Of a DNA stretch of 64,000 nucleotides, positions 9,296-18,565 are shown in pieces; the first letter of the stretch is position 1; every line of letters starts with the position of its first letter. Source of the stretch: Janibacter sp. A1S7. GTDB taxonomy: Bacteria; Actinomycetota; Actinomycetes; Actinomycetales; Dermatophilaceae. The position numbers were made by a program, and so were the translations under genes. A model generated the notes under the pieces. The model worked only from the letters and a program-made list of their open reading frames with translations. It made no database searches and was not told the origin of the DNA. The stretch spans positions 2,294,001-2,358,000 of the forward strand of contig NZ_CP144913.1 in assembly GCF_037198315.1 (NCBI RefSeq), given 5' to 3'.

Positions 9296-9942
9296 GCCTC
9301 GTCCCCCGGACCGGCGTCGCTCGTGAGCGCCCCGGTGAGCGACTCCTGCAGCCAGGTGAGGAAGTCGTAGACGCTCAGGGCGAAGACCGCGGGGTCATCC
9401 GGAGCGAGGCCGTCCGCGACCTCCTCGAGCCGCTCGGAGTCCTCGTCCGTGCGCAGCCCGAGGCGCTCGCCCATGACCAGCCGCACGTCGGTCAGGGCGA
9501 TCATCACCGCGGGGGCCTGCACCCGGGTGAGCACCCACTCGTCGTCGACGGCCCGGTCGAGCGTGCGCACCGTCGTCATGAGGTTGGCGTGCTTGCGGCT
9601 GCGCAACCCCTGCTCGGTGAAGCGACGGAATTCCGCCGCCTCCTGCTCGTCCTCGCGGTTCCCGGTGGGGAAGAGCCGGTCCAGGGCGGGGTCCCGGTCC
9701 GCCAGCGACCCGAAGGACCGGTCGGGGACCCCGGCGCCGCTCGCGCCCTCCTGCGTGTCGGTCGCGAGATCGCTCAGCCCCGCGACGATCGCGTCGAAGG
9801 GGTCGACCGACTCCCCCTTCGCCGGCATCGTGGGCTGCACGAGTGAGGCGACCTGTGCGCACAGACCGGCCACGACCGAGCGCTCGTGCTCGTCGAGGAC
9901 GGCGACGAGACGGTCGCCCTCGGGACGGAAGGCGCGTGCCAT
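9292..9942 (-). CDS. DUF2017 family protein
   Basis: A 216-residue cytoplasmic protein of a family that follows clpS in many Actinobacteria (Rv1332 position). It is acidic and helical with no membrane segment. Conserved-looking stretches include [20 protein letters not shown] and the C-terminal [12 protein letters not shown] 9942 overlaps the clpS stop (ATGA); an in-frame ATG 27 bases upstream would lie inside clpS. Function is unknown. A link to N-degron proteolysis is only contextual. Confidence 0.85.
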   Translation of the reverse strand: MARAFRPEGDRLVAVLDEHERSVVAGLCAQVASLVQPTMPAKGESVDPFDAIVAGLSDLATDTQEGASGAGVPDRSFGSLADRDPALDRLFPTGNREDEQEAAEFRRFTEQGLRSRKHANLMTTVRTLDRAVDDEWVLTRVQAPAVMIALTDVRLVMGERLGLRTDEDSERLEEVADGLAPDDPAVFALSVYDFLTWLQESLTGALTSDAGPGDEA

Positions 9943-10232
9943 CACTCGTCCTTCTGGAAGGTCGCCCACAGGCCGTAGCCCTGGAGCGCCTCGGTGTCGG
10001 CTTCCATCTGTTCCTTGGGGCCGTGCGCGACGACGGCGCGTCCCTTGAGGTGGACATCCATCATCAACTTCTCGGCCTGCTCCTTCGGGTAGCCGAAGTG
10101 GGTCCGGAAGACCCAGGTCACATAGCTCATGAGGTTGACCGGATCGTTCCAGACCAGGGTGATCCAGGGGACGTCGAGGGACTCGACGGCATCGGGTTCG
10201 ACGGCTTGCTGCTCGACGGGAACGGTGGACAC
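9942..10232 (-). CDS. clpS: ATP-dependent Clp protease adaptor ClpS
   Basis: A 96-residue adaptor that delivers N-degron substrates to ClpC/ClpP. The core WITLVWNDPVNLMSYVTWVF and the helix EQAEKLMMDVHLKGRAVVA are diagnostic; the Asn-Asp pair and hydrophobic pocket residues are present. GTG 10232 has a good ribosome site (GGTGGAGG) just upstream. It is divergent from pncB across 24 bases, as in mycobacteria. First gene of the clpS-DUF2017-murI-MBL operon. Confidence 0.95.
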   Translation of the reverse strand: MSTVPVEQQAVEPDAVESLDVPWITLVWNDPVNLMSYVTWVFRTHFGYPKEQAEKLMMDVHLKGRAVVAHGPKEQMEADTEALQGYGLWATFQKDE

Positions 10233-10256
10233 GCCCTCCACCCTAGAGTGGCTGGC

Positions 10257-11570
10257 GTGACGAACCGACCCAGCACCGCGCTGCTCACCGATCACTACGA
10301 GTTGACCATGCTCCAGGCCGCGCTGCACAGCGGAGCCGCGTCCCGTCAGTGCGTCTTCGAGACCTTCGCCCGCCGTCTGCCCTCCGGTCGGCGCTACGGC
10401 GTGCTCGCGGGCACCGGACGCGTCCTCGATGCGATCGAGGACTTCCGCTTCGGTGATGCCGAGCTGACCGACCTGCGCGAGCGGGGCGTGGTGGATGCCA
10501 CCACCTTGGACTTCCTCGCCGACTACCGCTTCGAGGGTGATGTGTGGGGATACGCGGAGGGTGAGACCTACTTCCCCTACTCCCCCGTGCTCGTCGTCGA
10601 GTCCGACTTCGCTCACGGCGTGATCCTCGAGACGGTCATCCTGTCGATCCTCAACCACGACACGGCCGTCGCCTCCGCCGCCTCGCGCATGACCGGTGCG
10701 GCGGGCGCCCGCCCGGTGATCGAGATGGGCAGCCGGCGAACCCACGACGAGGCCGCGGTCTCGGCTGCACGGGCGGCCTACATCGCGGGCTTCGCCTCGT
10801 CGTCCAACCTCGAGGCAGGTCGTCGTCACGGGGTTCCCACCGGGGGGACCGCCGCACACGCCTTCACGCTGCTCCACGAGAGCGAGCGGGCGGCCTTCGA
10901 GGCCCAGGTGGCCTCCCTCGGAAGCGGCACCACGCTCCTGGTGGACACCTACGACGTGGGCGAAGGGGTGGACACGGCGATCGAGGTCGCCGGCCCCGGT
11001 CTGGGCGGGGTGCGCCTGGACTCGGGCGACCTGGTCGTGCAGGCGAGCGAGGTCCGTGAGCAGCTCGATGCACTCGGCGCGACGGAGACGACGATCGTGG
11101 TCACCTCCGACCTCGACGAGTACGCCATCGCTGCACTGGCTGCTGCCCCGGTGGACACCTATGGCGTGGGGACCCGGGTGGTCACCGGCTCGGGCCACCC
11201 GACCGCCTCGATGGTCTACAAGCTCGTCGCGCGCGAGGGTGATGACGGGGAGATGATCGGTGTCGCCAAGCAGAGCCAGGACAAGATCTCCGTCGGTGGC
11301 CGCAAGTACGCGCTGCGGCGACGCAACGAGCTCGGCGTGGCCGAGGCCGAGGTGCTGGGGATCGGCGAGCAGCCGGTCAGCGACGGTGACGACCGTGACC
11401 TGCTGGTCCCGCTCGTCACCGATGGCCGGATCGTCGGCCGTGCCCACTGCACCCTGGCGGCGGCCCGCGCACGGCACGAGGCCTCGATGGCCGAACTACC
11501 GCGGTCGGCGCACCAGCTGAGCGAGGGCCGTCCCGCCGTCGAGACCGTCTTCCTCACCGAGACGCCGTGA
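10257..11570 (+). CDS. pncB: Nicotinate phosphoribosyltransferase
   Basis: Converts nicotinate and PRPP to nicotinate mononucleotide in NAD salvage. The 437-residue protein has the N-terminal LLTDHYELTMLQAAL motif, the GTAAHAF segment holding the phosphorylatable His, and DTYDVGEG. GTG 10257 starts just after the divergent clpS promoter gap. It overlaps the serine hydrolase start (GTGA). With pncA two genes downstream, it forms a nicotinamide-to-NaMN salvage unit. Confidence 0.96.
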   Translation: MTNRPSTALLTDHYELTMLQAALHSGAASRQCVFETFARRLPSGRRYGVLAGTGRVLDAIEDFRFGDAELTDLRERGVVDATTLDFLADYRFEGDVWGYAEGETYFPYSPVLVVESDFAHGVILETVILSILNHDTAVASAASRMTGAAGARPVIEMGSRRTHDEAAVSAARAAYIAGFASSSNLEAGRRHGVPTGGTAAHAFTLLHESERAAFEAQVASLGSGTTLLVDTYDVGEGVDTAIEVAGPGLGGVRLDSGDLVVQASEVREQLDALGATETTIVVTSDLDEYAIAALAAAPVDTYGVGTRVVTGSGHPTASMVYKLVAREGDDGEMIGVAKQSQDKISVGGRKYALRRRNELGVAEAEVLGIGEQPVSDGDDRDLLVPLVTDGRIVGRAHCTLAAARARHEASMAELPRSAHQLSEGRPAVETVFLTETP

Positions 11571-12667
11571 GCGAGGCCCTGCGGGGACTGGCCCCCACCC
11601 TCGATGCCCTCGTCGACGACGGCGCACTGGTCGGCTGGGTCGCCGGGGTGCAGGGCCCCGCGGGCGTCGAGGTCGCTGTCGGCGGGCGCCGTCGCGTGGA
11701 CGGCCCGCCCATGGAGCCGCAGACGCTCTTCAGCATCGCCTCCTGCAGCAAGCCGGTCGGGGGCCTGCTCGCCCTGCGCCTGGTCGAGGAGGGCGTCCTG
11801 ACCCCGGACGACCCGGTGGAGCGCTGGCTCCCGGAGCTGGCCGGGCTCCGGGTGCTGGCCCGCCCCGACGCCGACCTCGGCGACACCGTCCCCGCCGAAC
11901 GGCCGATCACCGTGCGGCACCTGCTGACCATGACCCCTGGCTTCGGGTGGGTCTCCGACGGGCCGCTCGCCGTCGCGATGCACGACGTCGGGGTGGCGCC
12001 CGGCCCGTTCCCCCCACCGATGGGTCCGGACGAGTTCATGGACCGGCTGGCCTCCCTTCCGCTGGCGAACCAGCCGGGGTCCACGTGGCGGTACCACACG
12101 AGCAGCGACGTCCTCGGTGTGCTCCTCGCGCGAGCGACCGGCACATCGCTGGGCAACCTGCTCCAGGAGCACGTGTGTGACCCCCTGGGCCTCGTCGACA
12201 CCGGGTTCACCGGCGACCCCGACCGGATGGCCGGAGTCCACACGGTTGCCCTGGCCGGCGGTCTCGTGGCCCTCCCCCTGCCCGAGGGGACCTTCACGAC
12301 ACCGCCGCAGTTCGAGTCCCTGGCAACCGGCCTCGTGGCCACGGTGCCCGACCAGCTCGCCGTCCTCGCATCCCTGGTGGGGACGGGTCCGACCCTTCTG
12401 TCCCGCGAGTCACGCGAGCAGATGCGCCGGCCCCACATCACCGCCGACCAGCGCTCCGCCACGGCGGGGCTGCTGGATCCGGACACCGGCTGGGGCCTGC
12501 ACGTGGAGACCCGGCCCGACGGCCGCATCGGCTGGGCGGGTGGTCTGGGCACCATCGGTTACGCCGACCCCGCAACCGGACGCGCGGCCTTCCTCGCCAC
12601 CCAGGTCACCGTCGATGCGCCCGGGACCGTCGCGGCCTTCGACGCCTTCTGGCCCTTGCTCGGCTGA
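11567..12667 (+). CDS. Serine hydrolase, beta-lactamase class C / EstB family
   Basis: A 366-residue penicillin-binding-protein-like hydrolase. The SxxK nucleophile motif is SCSK (in FSIASCSKPVGG), the second-motif tyrosine is probably in WRYHTSSDVLG, and a late GWAGGLGTIG replaces the K-T-G box. No signal peptide is visible, which argues against a secreted beta-lactamase and for an intracellular esterase. It sits between pncB and pncA in a coupled run, but a role in NAD salvage is not supported by sequence. Confidence 0.85.
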   Translation: MSEALRGLAPTLDALVDDGALVGWVAGVQGPAGVEVAVGGRRRVDGPPMEPQTLFSIASCSKPVGGLLALRLVEEGVLTPDDPVERWLPELAGLRVLARPDADLGDTVPAERPITVRHLLTMTPGFGWVSDGPLAVAMHDVGVAPGPFPPPMGPDEFMDRLASLPLANQPGSTWRYHTSSDVLGVLLARATGTSLGNLLQEHVCDPLGLVDTGFTGDPDRMAGVHTVALAGGLVALPLPEGTFTTPPQFESLATGLVATVPDQLAVLASLVGTGPTLLSRESREQMRRPHITADQRSATAGLLDPDTGWGLHVETRPDGRIGWAGGLGTIGYADPATGRAAFLATQVTVDAPGTVAAFDAFWPLLG

Positions 12668-12674
12668 GGGTGGC

Positions 12675-13289
12675 ATGGTGGCGGGTATGGGACGCGCACT
12701 GCTGTTGGTCGACCTTCAGAACGACTTCTGCGAAGGGGGGTCCATGGGGGTCGAGGGCGGCGAGGCCGTCGCCGCCCGGGCCGCGGAGCGGGTCCTGGCG
12801 GATCGGCCCAGCAGCGAGTTCACCGACCACGAGTACGACGTCATCGCGCTCACCGCGGACTGGCACCACGACCCGGGGTCGCACTGGGCCACCGGGGGGA
12901 AGCCGGACTTCGTGACCAGCTGGCCGGTGCACTGTGCAGCCGGCACCCCCGGGGCCGACTTCCACGACTGCCTGCACCCCGTCCTCGACCGCGTCGACGA
13001 GGTCTTCCGCAAGGGTGCGCGCGAGGCCGCCTACAGCGGGTTCGAGGGATTCGCGGTCCGGGACGGACGGACCGGCCTGGCCGACTGGCTGCGCCAGCGC
13101 GGCATCACCGACCTCGACGTCGGCGGCATCGCCACCGACCACTGCGTGCGCGCGACCGTCCTCGACGCCCTGCACGAGGGGTTCGCAGTACGGCTCCTCG
13201 TCGACACCGTCGCCGGGGTCGCGCCCGGGACGACCGAGGCAGCGCTGACGGAGATGATCGACGCGGGCGCCGTGGAGTGGGCCGCGTGA
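12675..13289 (+). CDS. pncA: Nicotinamidase (isochorismatase-family)
   Basis: Hydrolyses nicotinamide to nicotinate, feeding PncB. Catalytic triad from ATG 12675: Asp13 (LLVDLQNDF), Lys113 (FRKGAREAAYSGF) and Cys157 (ATDHCVRATVLDA). Metal ligands Asp62/His64 (ADWHHD) and His86 (PVHCAAG) are present. ATG 12687 (protein starting MGRALLLVD) is an equally plausible start. The residues are those of pyrazinamide-activating PncA. Confidence 0.94.
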   Translation: MVAGMGRALLLVDLQNDFCEGGSMGVEGGEAVAARAAERVLADRPSSEFTDHEYDVIALTADWHHDPGSHWATGGKPDFVTSWPVHCAAGTPGADFHDCLHPVLDRVDEVFRKGAREAAYSGFEGFAVRDGRTGLADWLRQRGITDLDVGGIATDHCVRATVLDALHEGFAVRLLVDTVAGVAPGTTEAALTEMIDAGAVEWAA

Positions 13290-14065
13290 GCCGCGCCGCC
13301 CACCGCGCCCTGTTCATCTCGCTCATCAACGACGCCGCACTCTTCCCACCGGCAGGGCTGCCGATGGGCCAGGCCCTGCGAGCCCACGCCGACCACCGCC
13401 GTGCCCGCTACGCCGACGTCGTCGGCCCCTTCCTCGTCTCAGCGCCCGCCGTGGGGGACCTGACCGCCGCGGTGGCCGACGGAGCGCCCGCCCCGTCCGC
13501 GATCGGTCTGGTCGCCCGCCCCGGGACCGCGGTCGCGGACATCGACGACTCCCTGGAGACGTTGCGAGCCCTCGAGTGGCCAAGGGTGGTCTCCTTGGAC
13601 ACGGCGTGGTCTCCTCAGTGGCGCAACCTGGACATCGGCGAGCTCGTCGTCAACCTCGAGATCGGCCGCGAGGGGCAGGGAGAGGCGCTCGACGACATCG
13701 CCTCGGCGAGCGACTTCGTCGACGTGCGCGCGACGTTCCGCACCGGCCCCACGCCCGACTGGTCCTGGCCGAGTGCAGCCGAGCTCGCCGACGTGATCCT
13801 CGGGTCCGGCCGACGCCACCTGCCCCTGACCCTGACCGGTGGGATGCACCACGTGGCCCGGGGTCAGCACCTCGTCGACGGGAACAGCCAGGAGCAGCAC
13901 GGCCTGCTCAACGTGCTCGTGGCGGTCCACGCCAGCGCCGGCGGCGCCGACGGGGCCACGGTGCGGGACCTGCTGCAGATCCGGGACGCAGCGGCCCTCG
14001 CCGACATCGTCGCCGGCTGGTCGAGCCCTGACATCGCTGCCGTGCGCGCCGCCTTCACCGGCTAG
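13286..14065 (+). CDS. Conserved hypothetical protein; possibly truncated by an in-frame TAG
   Basis: I do not recognise a family with confidence. The 259-residue protein has no membrane segment or signal peptide. Its pattern of alternating strands and helices (RYADVVGPFLVSAP, PSAIGLVARPGT, VVNLEIGREG, LPLTLTGGMHHV) suggests a TIM-barrel-like fold. GTG 13286 overlaps the pncA stop (GTGA). Past the TAG at 14063-14065 the same frame continues 23 codons to TGA 14135 and reads like protein (GCCDVTDPIDELQELGLLTV). The native protein may therefore extend to 14137. Confidence 0.7.
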   Translation: MSRAAHRALFISLINDAALFPPAGLPMGQALRAHADHRRARYADVVGPFLVSAPAVGDLTAAVADGAPAPSAIGLVARPGTAVADIDDSLETLRALEWPRVVSLDTAWSPQWRNLDIGELVVNLEIGREGQGEALDDIASASDFVDVRATFRTGPTPDWSWPSAAELADVILGSGRRHLPLTLTGGMHHVARGQHLVDGNSQEQHGLLNVLVAVHASAGGADGATVRDLLQIRDAAALADIVAGWSSPDIAAVRAAFTG

Positions 14066-14140
14066 GGATGCTGCGACGTCACCGACCCGATCGACGAACT
14101 GCAGGAGCTCGGCCTCCTCACCGTCGGCGAGGACTGACCC

Positions 14141-14995
14141 TCAGGAACGCTCGCGCGTCTGCTTCCCGACGACGACCTGCGTCCCGGCCACCTTGTCGTG
14201 CAGGGCCTGTCGACGCGTGTCCTTGAGAGGCCAGAGCAGATCCAGCGCACGGAAGACGACCTCGACCAGGCAGGTGAGGACCCACAACACGCGCAGGATC
14301 ATCGGCAGGAGCATCCGCCTGAAGGCCGTGCCGAGGCCCAGCGGCCCCGGACGGTCCACGCGCCGCACGCAGATCCCGACCATCATCTTGCCGGGAGTCG
14401 CTGCGCTGACGACCAGGAACCCGATGCCGTAGGCCGCCTGGACGAGCACCATGATGGCGACGGCGACGAAGAGGTACTCGTAGTTCAGGTACTGCAGGTA
14501 GCCGGATGCCTCCTCGAGGGTCACGGGGTCGGGCGAACCACTCATCGTCCCCGCCATCGCCCGCCTCCAGTAGTCGGCCATGAAGAGGTACCAGGCCCAG
14601 CCGGAGGTCAGCAGGACGAGGACGCTCATGATCACGGTGTCGATGAGGTAGGCCGTGGCCCTGGAGCCGAAGCTCGCCAGCGGCTGGCCGTCAGCGGTCG
14701 TCGGTCCCGCCGGCGACGAGCCACCACCTGCAGACGGTGTGCCCCATCCGGGTTGGTGCGGACCCGGCGCACCGGTTGACCGTCCGAAGACGTCCCGGCC
14801 CGGGCCACCGTGCTGCGGGTGCGTCCCCGCACGCGATGCATACTGGCCACCCTGCTGGGACGCGGGGTCCACCGGCTCGGCCGATCGGGTCTGGCGTGGC
14901 ACGCGGTGATCGCTCCAGATGACCCCGTCGAAGTACCGCAGCTGGGTGTCGTCCTCCGGGTCGTCGTACCAGCCGGCGCGCTCGGGGATGCTCAT
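14141..14995 (-). CDS. RDD-family membrane protein with N-terminal DUF2510 domain
   Basis: The 284-residue protein starts with a DUF2510 module (GWYDDPEDDTQLRYFDGVIW). A Gly/Pro/Gln-rich linker (about 45-100) and an RDD domain follow. Three to four hydrophobic segments are visible: TAYLIDTVIMSVLVLLTSG, YLFVAVAIMVLVQAAYGIG and the LGTAFRRMLLPMILRVLWVL region. The RDD hallmark R is in FGSRATAYLID, with TPGKMMVGICVRR downstream. Function is unknown; RDD proteins are suggested ion or osmolyte transporters. Last gene of the heme oxygenase-DedA-RDD operon. Confidence 0.85.
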   Translation of the reverse strand: MSIPERAGWYDDPEDDTQLRYFDGVIWSDHRVPRQTRSAEPVDPASQQGGQYASRAGTHPQHGGPGRDVFGRSTGAPGPHQPGWGTPSAGGGSSPAGPTTADGQPLASFGSRATAYLIDTVIMSVLVLLTSGWAWYLFMADYWRRAMAGTMSGSPDPVTLEEASGYLQYLNYEYLFVAVAIMVLVQAAYGIGFLVVSAATPGKMMVGICVRRVDRPGPLGLGTAFRRMLLPMILRVLWVLTCLVEVVFRALDLLWPLKDTRRQALHDKVAGTQVVVGKQTRERS

Positions 14996-14999
14996 GTCC

Positions 15000-15527
15000 T
15001 CACGATCTCACGTCATCCGTCGTGGCCGGCACGGCCTCCCGGGCGGTCGGCGGGAGCGTGGCCACCCGGTTGGTCATGCTTCGGCGGCGACGCCAGATGA
15101 CCACGCCGACCGCGAGGACCAGGAGCACCGCGAGGGCAGCCACCGTGCCCGGCCAGCGGGCGGCGGCGGCCAACCACGCGCGGGCCGCGGCGAGCCCGAC
15201 CGTGGCGTACAGCGCGGCCCAGAGGATCGATCCGATGGTGACTGCGGGCAGGTAGCGACGCAGCGGCATGCGCGTGACCCCGGCGGTGCCGTTGACCGCG
15301 GTCTGGATGCCCACGGTGAGGAAACAGATCGCGACGGCGAGCGGTCCCCAGCTGTTGATGAGTTCACGCGCCTTCTGCCAGCGGGGCGAGTTCTCCCCTT
15401 CGCCCGTCCGCAGGTACCGCCGCGACCCTGCGGCCGCCCCTCGCCCGAGCCAGTACGTCGCATTGGCCCGGGCCATGACGACCAGGAAGAGGAGCCCGAA
15501 GGTCGGGAGGAAGGCGGACCAGGTCAC
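15000..15527 (-). CDS. DedA/VTT-type small membrane protein
   Basis: The 175-residue protein has several hydrophobic helices. Its layout resembles a shortened DedA/SNARE-associated domain: FLPTFGLLFLVVMARANATYWLGR, a membrane-dipping segment around INSWGPLAVAICFLTVGIQT, and GSILWAALYATVGLA. A C-terminal helix ends in a positive tail (VIWRRRRS). DedA proteins move phospholipid carriers or ions; the exact role here is unknown. It overlaps the heme oxygenase stop by 4 bases. Confidence 0.75.
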   Translation of the reverse strand: MTWSAFLPTFGLLFLVVMARANATYWLGRGAAAGSRRYLRTGEGENSPRWQKARELINSWGPLAVAICFLTVGIQTAVNGTAGVTRMPLRRYLPAVTIGSILWAALYATVGLAAARAWLAAAARWPGTVAALAVLLVLAVGVVIWRRRRSMTNRVATLPPTAREAVPATTDDVRS

Positions 15528-16201
15528 GCCGGCCCACCCGCTGCGGCGTGCTCCGGGGCACGCGCAGCAGCCAGATCGGCGAAGACACGGCGGTTCAACT
15601 CGAAGCTGTCCACCGCGGCGGCGACGATCCGCCGGTGGGTGTCGTCGTCGATCTCAAGGGCGTCGAGCGCCGCCCGGTAGGCGTCCTTGTACGGCTTGGG
15701 CCTGGGAATCCGCGTGAAGCGGTAGAAGGCCAGCCCGGCCGGATCCACCTCGTAGTGGCGCTGGACCATCCGTGCGATGACCTGCCCCCCGGAGAGATCA
15801 CCGAGGTAGCGCACGTAGTGGTTCGCGAGCATCATCTCGGGCGTGTGCTCGGTGCGCAGCCGCATCGCGTAGTCCGCCGCCGCCGGCACGATGGGCAGCG
15901 CGCCCGTCGCGAGCCGGACCTGGACGTCCTCACCGGCCAGGTGCACCAGGTCCTGCTCCAGAGCAAACACCCGGTCCAGCCGGTGGTCCAACACCGGCGC
16001 GAGCAGCGGATGGCTCGCGTAGTGGCCCCACAGGACCTCTTCGAGGGCTCGGTAGATCACCATCTGCTGTGCCGCCAGCGCCACGAAGGCGGGACGACAT
16101 GCCTGCCCACCCATGAGCTGCTCGACGAAGGCCGACCCCTCGGCATCCGCGTGAGCCGTCGCGGTCTCGGTGCGTAGCGCCACGGACAGGGGCGTATCCA
16201 T
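15524..16201 (-). CDS. Heme oxygenase (biliverdin-producing)
   Basis: Opens heme to biliverdin, CO and iron. The 225-residue protein has the proximal histidine near the N-terminus (RTETATAHADAEG, His17) and the distal-helix glycine motif YLGDLSGGQVIAR (about 132-144). Both are classic HmuO/HO-1 signatures. It lies just behind a strong DtxR-like box, so expression under iron limitation is expected. No heme importer is visible nearby; the siderophore operon at 3-7 kb is the other iron gene set in the window. Confidence 0.94.
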   Translation of the reverse strand: MDTPLSVALRTETATAHADAEGSAFVEQLMGGQACRPAFVALAAQQMVIYRALEEVLWGHYASHPLLAPVLDHRLDRVFALEQDLVHLAGEDVQVRLATGALPIVPAAADYAMRLRTEHTPEMMLANHYVRYLGDLSGGQVIARMVQRHYEVDPAGLAFYRFTRIPRPKPYKDAYRAALDALEIDDDTHRRIVAAAVDSFELNRRVFADLAAARAPEHAAAGGPA

Positions 16202-16216
16202 CGGAAACTCCTAGAG

Positions 16217-16235
16217 TGAGGTTTACCTAACCTTA
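16217..16235 (-). promoter_or_regulatory. DtxR/IdeR-like iron box upstream of heme oxygenase
   Basis: TGAGGTTTACCTAACCTTA on the plus strand matches the DtxR/IdeR consensus at about 15 of 19 positions. It lies 16 bases upstream of the heme oxygenase ATG at 16201, where a core promoter would be. HmuO is a known DtxR-repressed gene in corynebacteria, supporting iron-dependent control of the whole operon. Confidence 0.8.
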
Positions 16236-16274
16236 CCCGTAGCGGCGCTTCCGGAACAGATCACGTCCCCGGCG

Positions 16275-18103
<1,829 letters not shown>

Positions 18104-18511
18104 CTAGAAGCGGCCGCTGAGCATGCCCCACGCCAGGAACACCGTGCCGATCAGCATGCCGAAGTGCGCGATCTGGGAGAGCCACGGGCCGTTGGTCCAG
18201 CCGTCACCGCGCAGGTGTTCCGCGTGGCGCCCGCTCGGTCGGCGCCACCGGGCGAGGAAACTCAACCCGATGAGCGAGGCGATGGCCAGACCGACGATCG
18301 CCAGCCACATCGCCGTCCCCGAGGAGACGATGTCCAGCAGGCGCAGGACGACGAGCAGCAGCCCGGCGCCCCCGGCGACGGAGTGGACGTTGAGGATCCA
18401 CGGAGCGATGTCGGGCATCCCGCGCTGAGCGCGGTACCTGCGCAGCCGCACCTGGGTGAGGACGAGCGCCAGCACCCCGAGTGCCACGAGGGTCCACGCG
18501 ATGGCTGTCAT
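18104..18511 (-). CDS. Small integral membrane protein of unknown function
   Basis: The 135-residue protein has four predicted helices: AIAWTLVALGVLALVLTQV, VAGGAGLLLVVLRLLDIVS, MWLAIVGLAIASLIGLSFLA and AHFGMLIGTVFLAWGML. A basic loop (RRYRAQRG) follows the first. I do not recognise a family. ATG 18511 gives a normal start. The stop is directly adjacent to that of the convergent Lrp gene. Confidence 0.7.
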   Translation of the reverse strand: MTAIAWTLVALGVLALVLTQVRLRRYRAQRGMPDIAPWILNVHSVAGGAGLLLVVLRLLDIVSSGTAMWLAIVGLAIASLIGLSFLARWRRPSGRHAEHLRGDGWTNGPWLSQIAHFGMLIGTVFLAWGMLSGRF

Positions 18512-18565
18512 GATTCCATGATGCCCACACAAGGCCCCTGACGGTGGGACGTCGTCCGACCGGGG

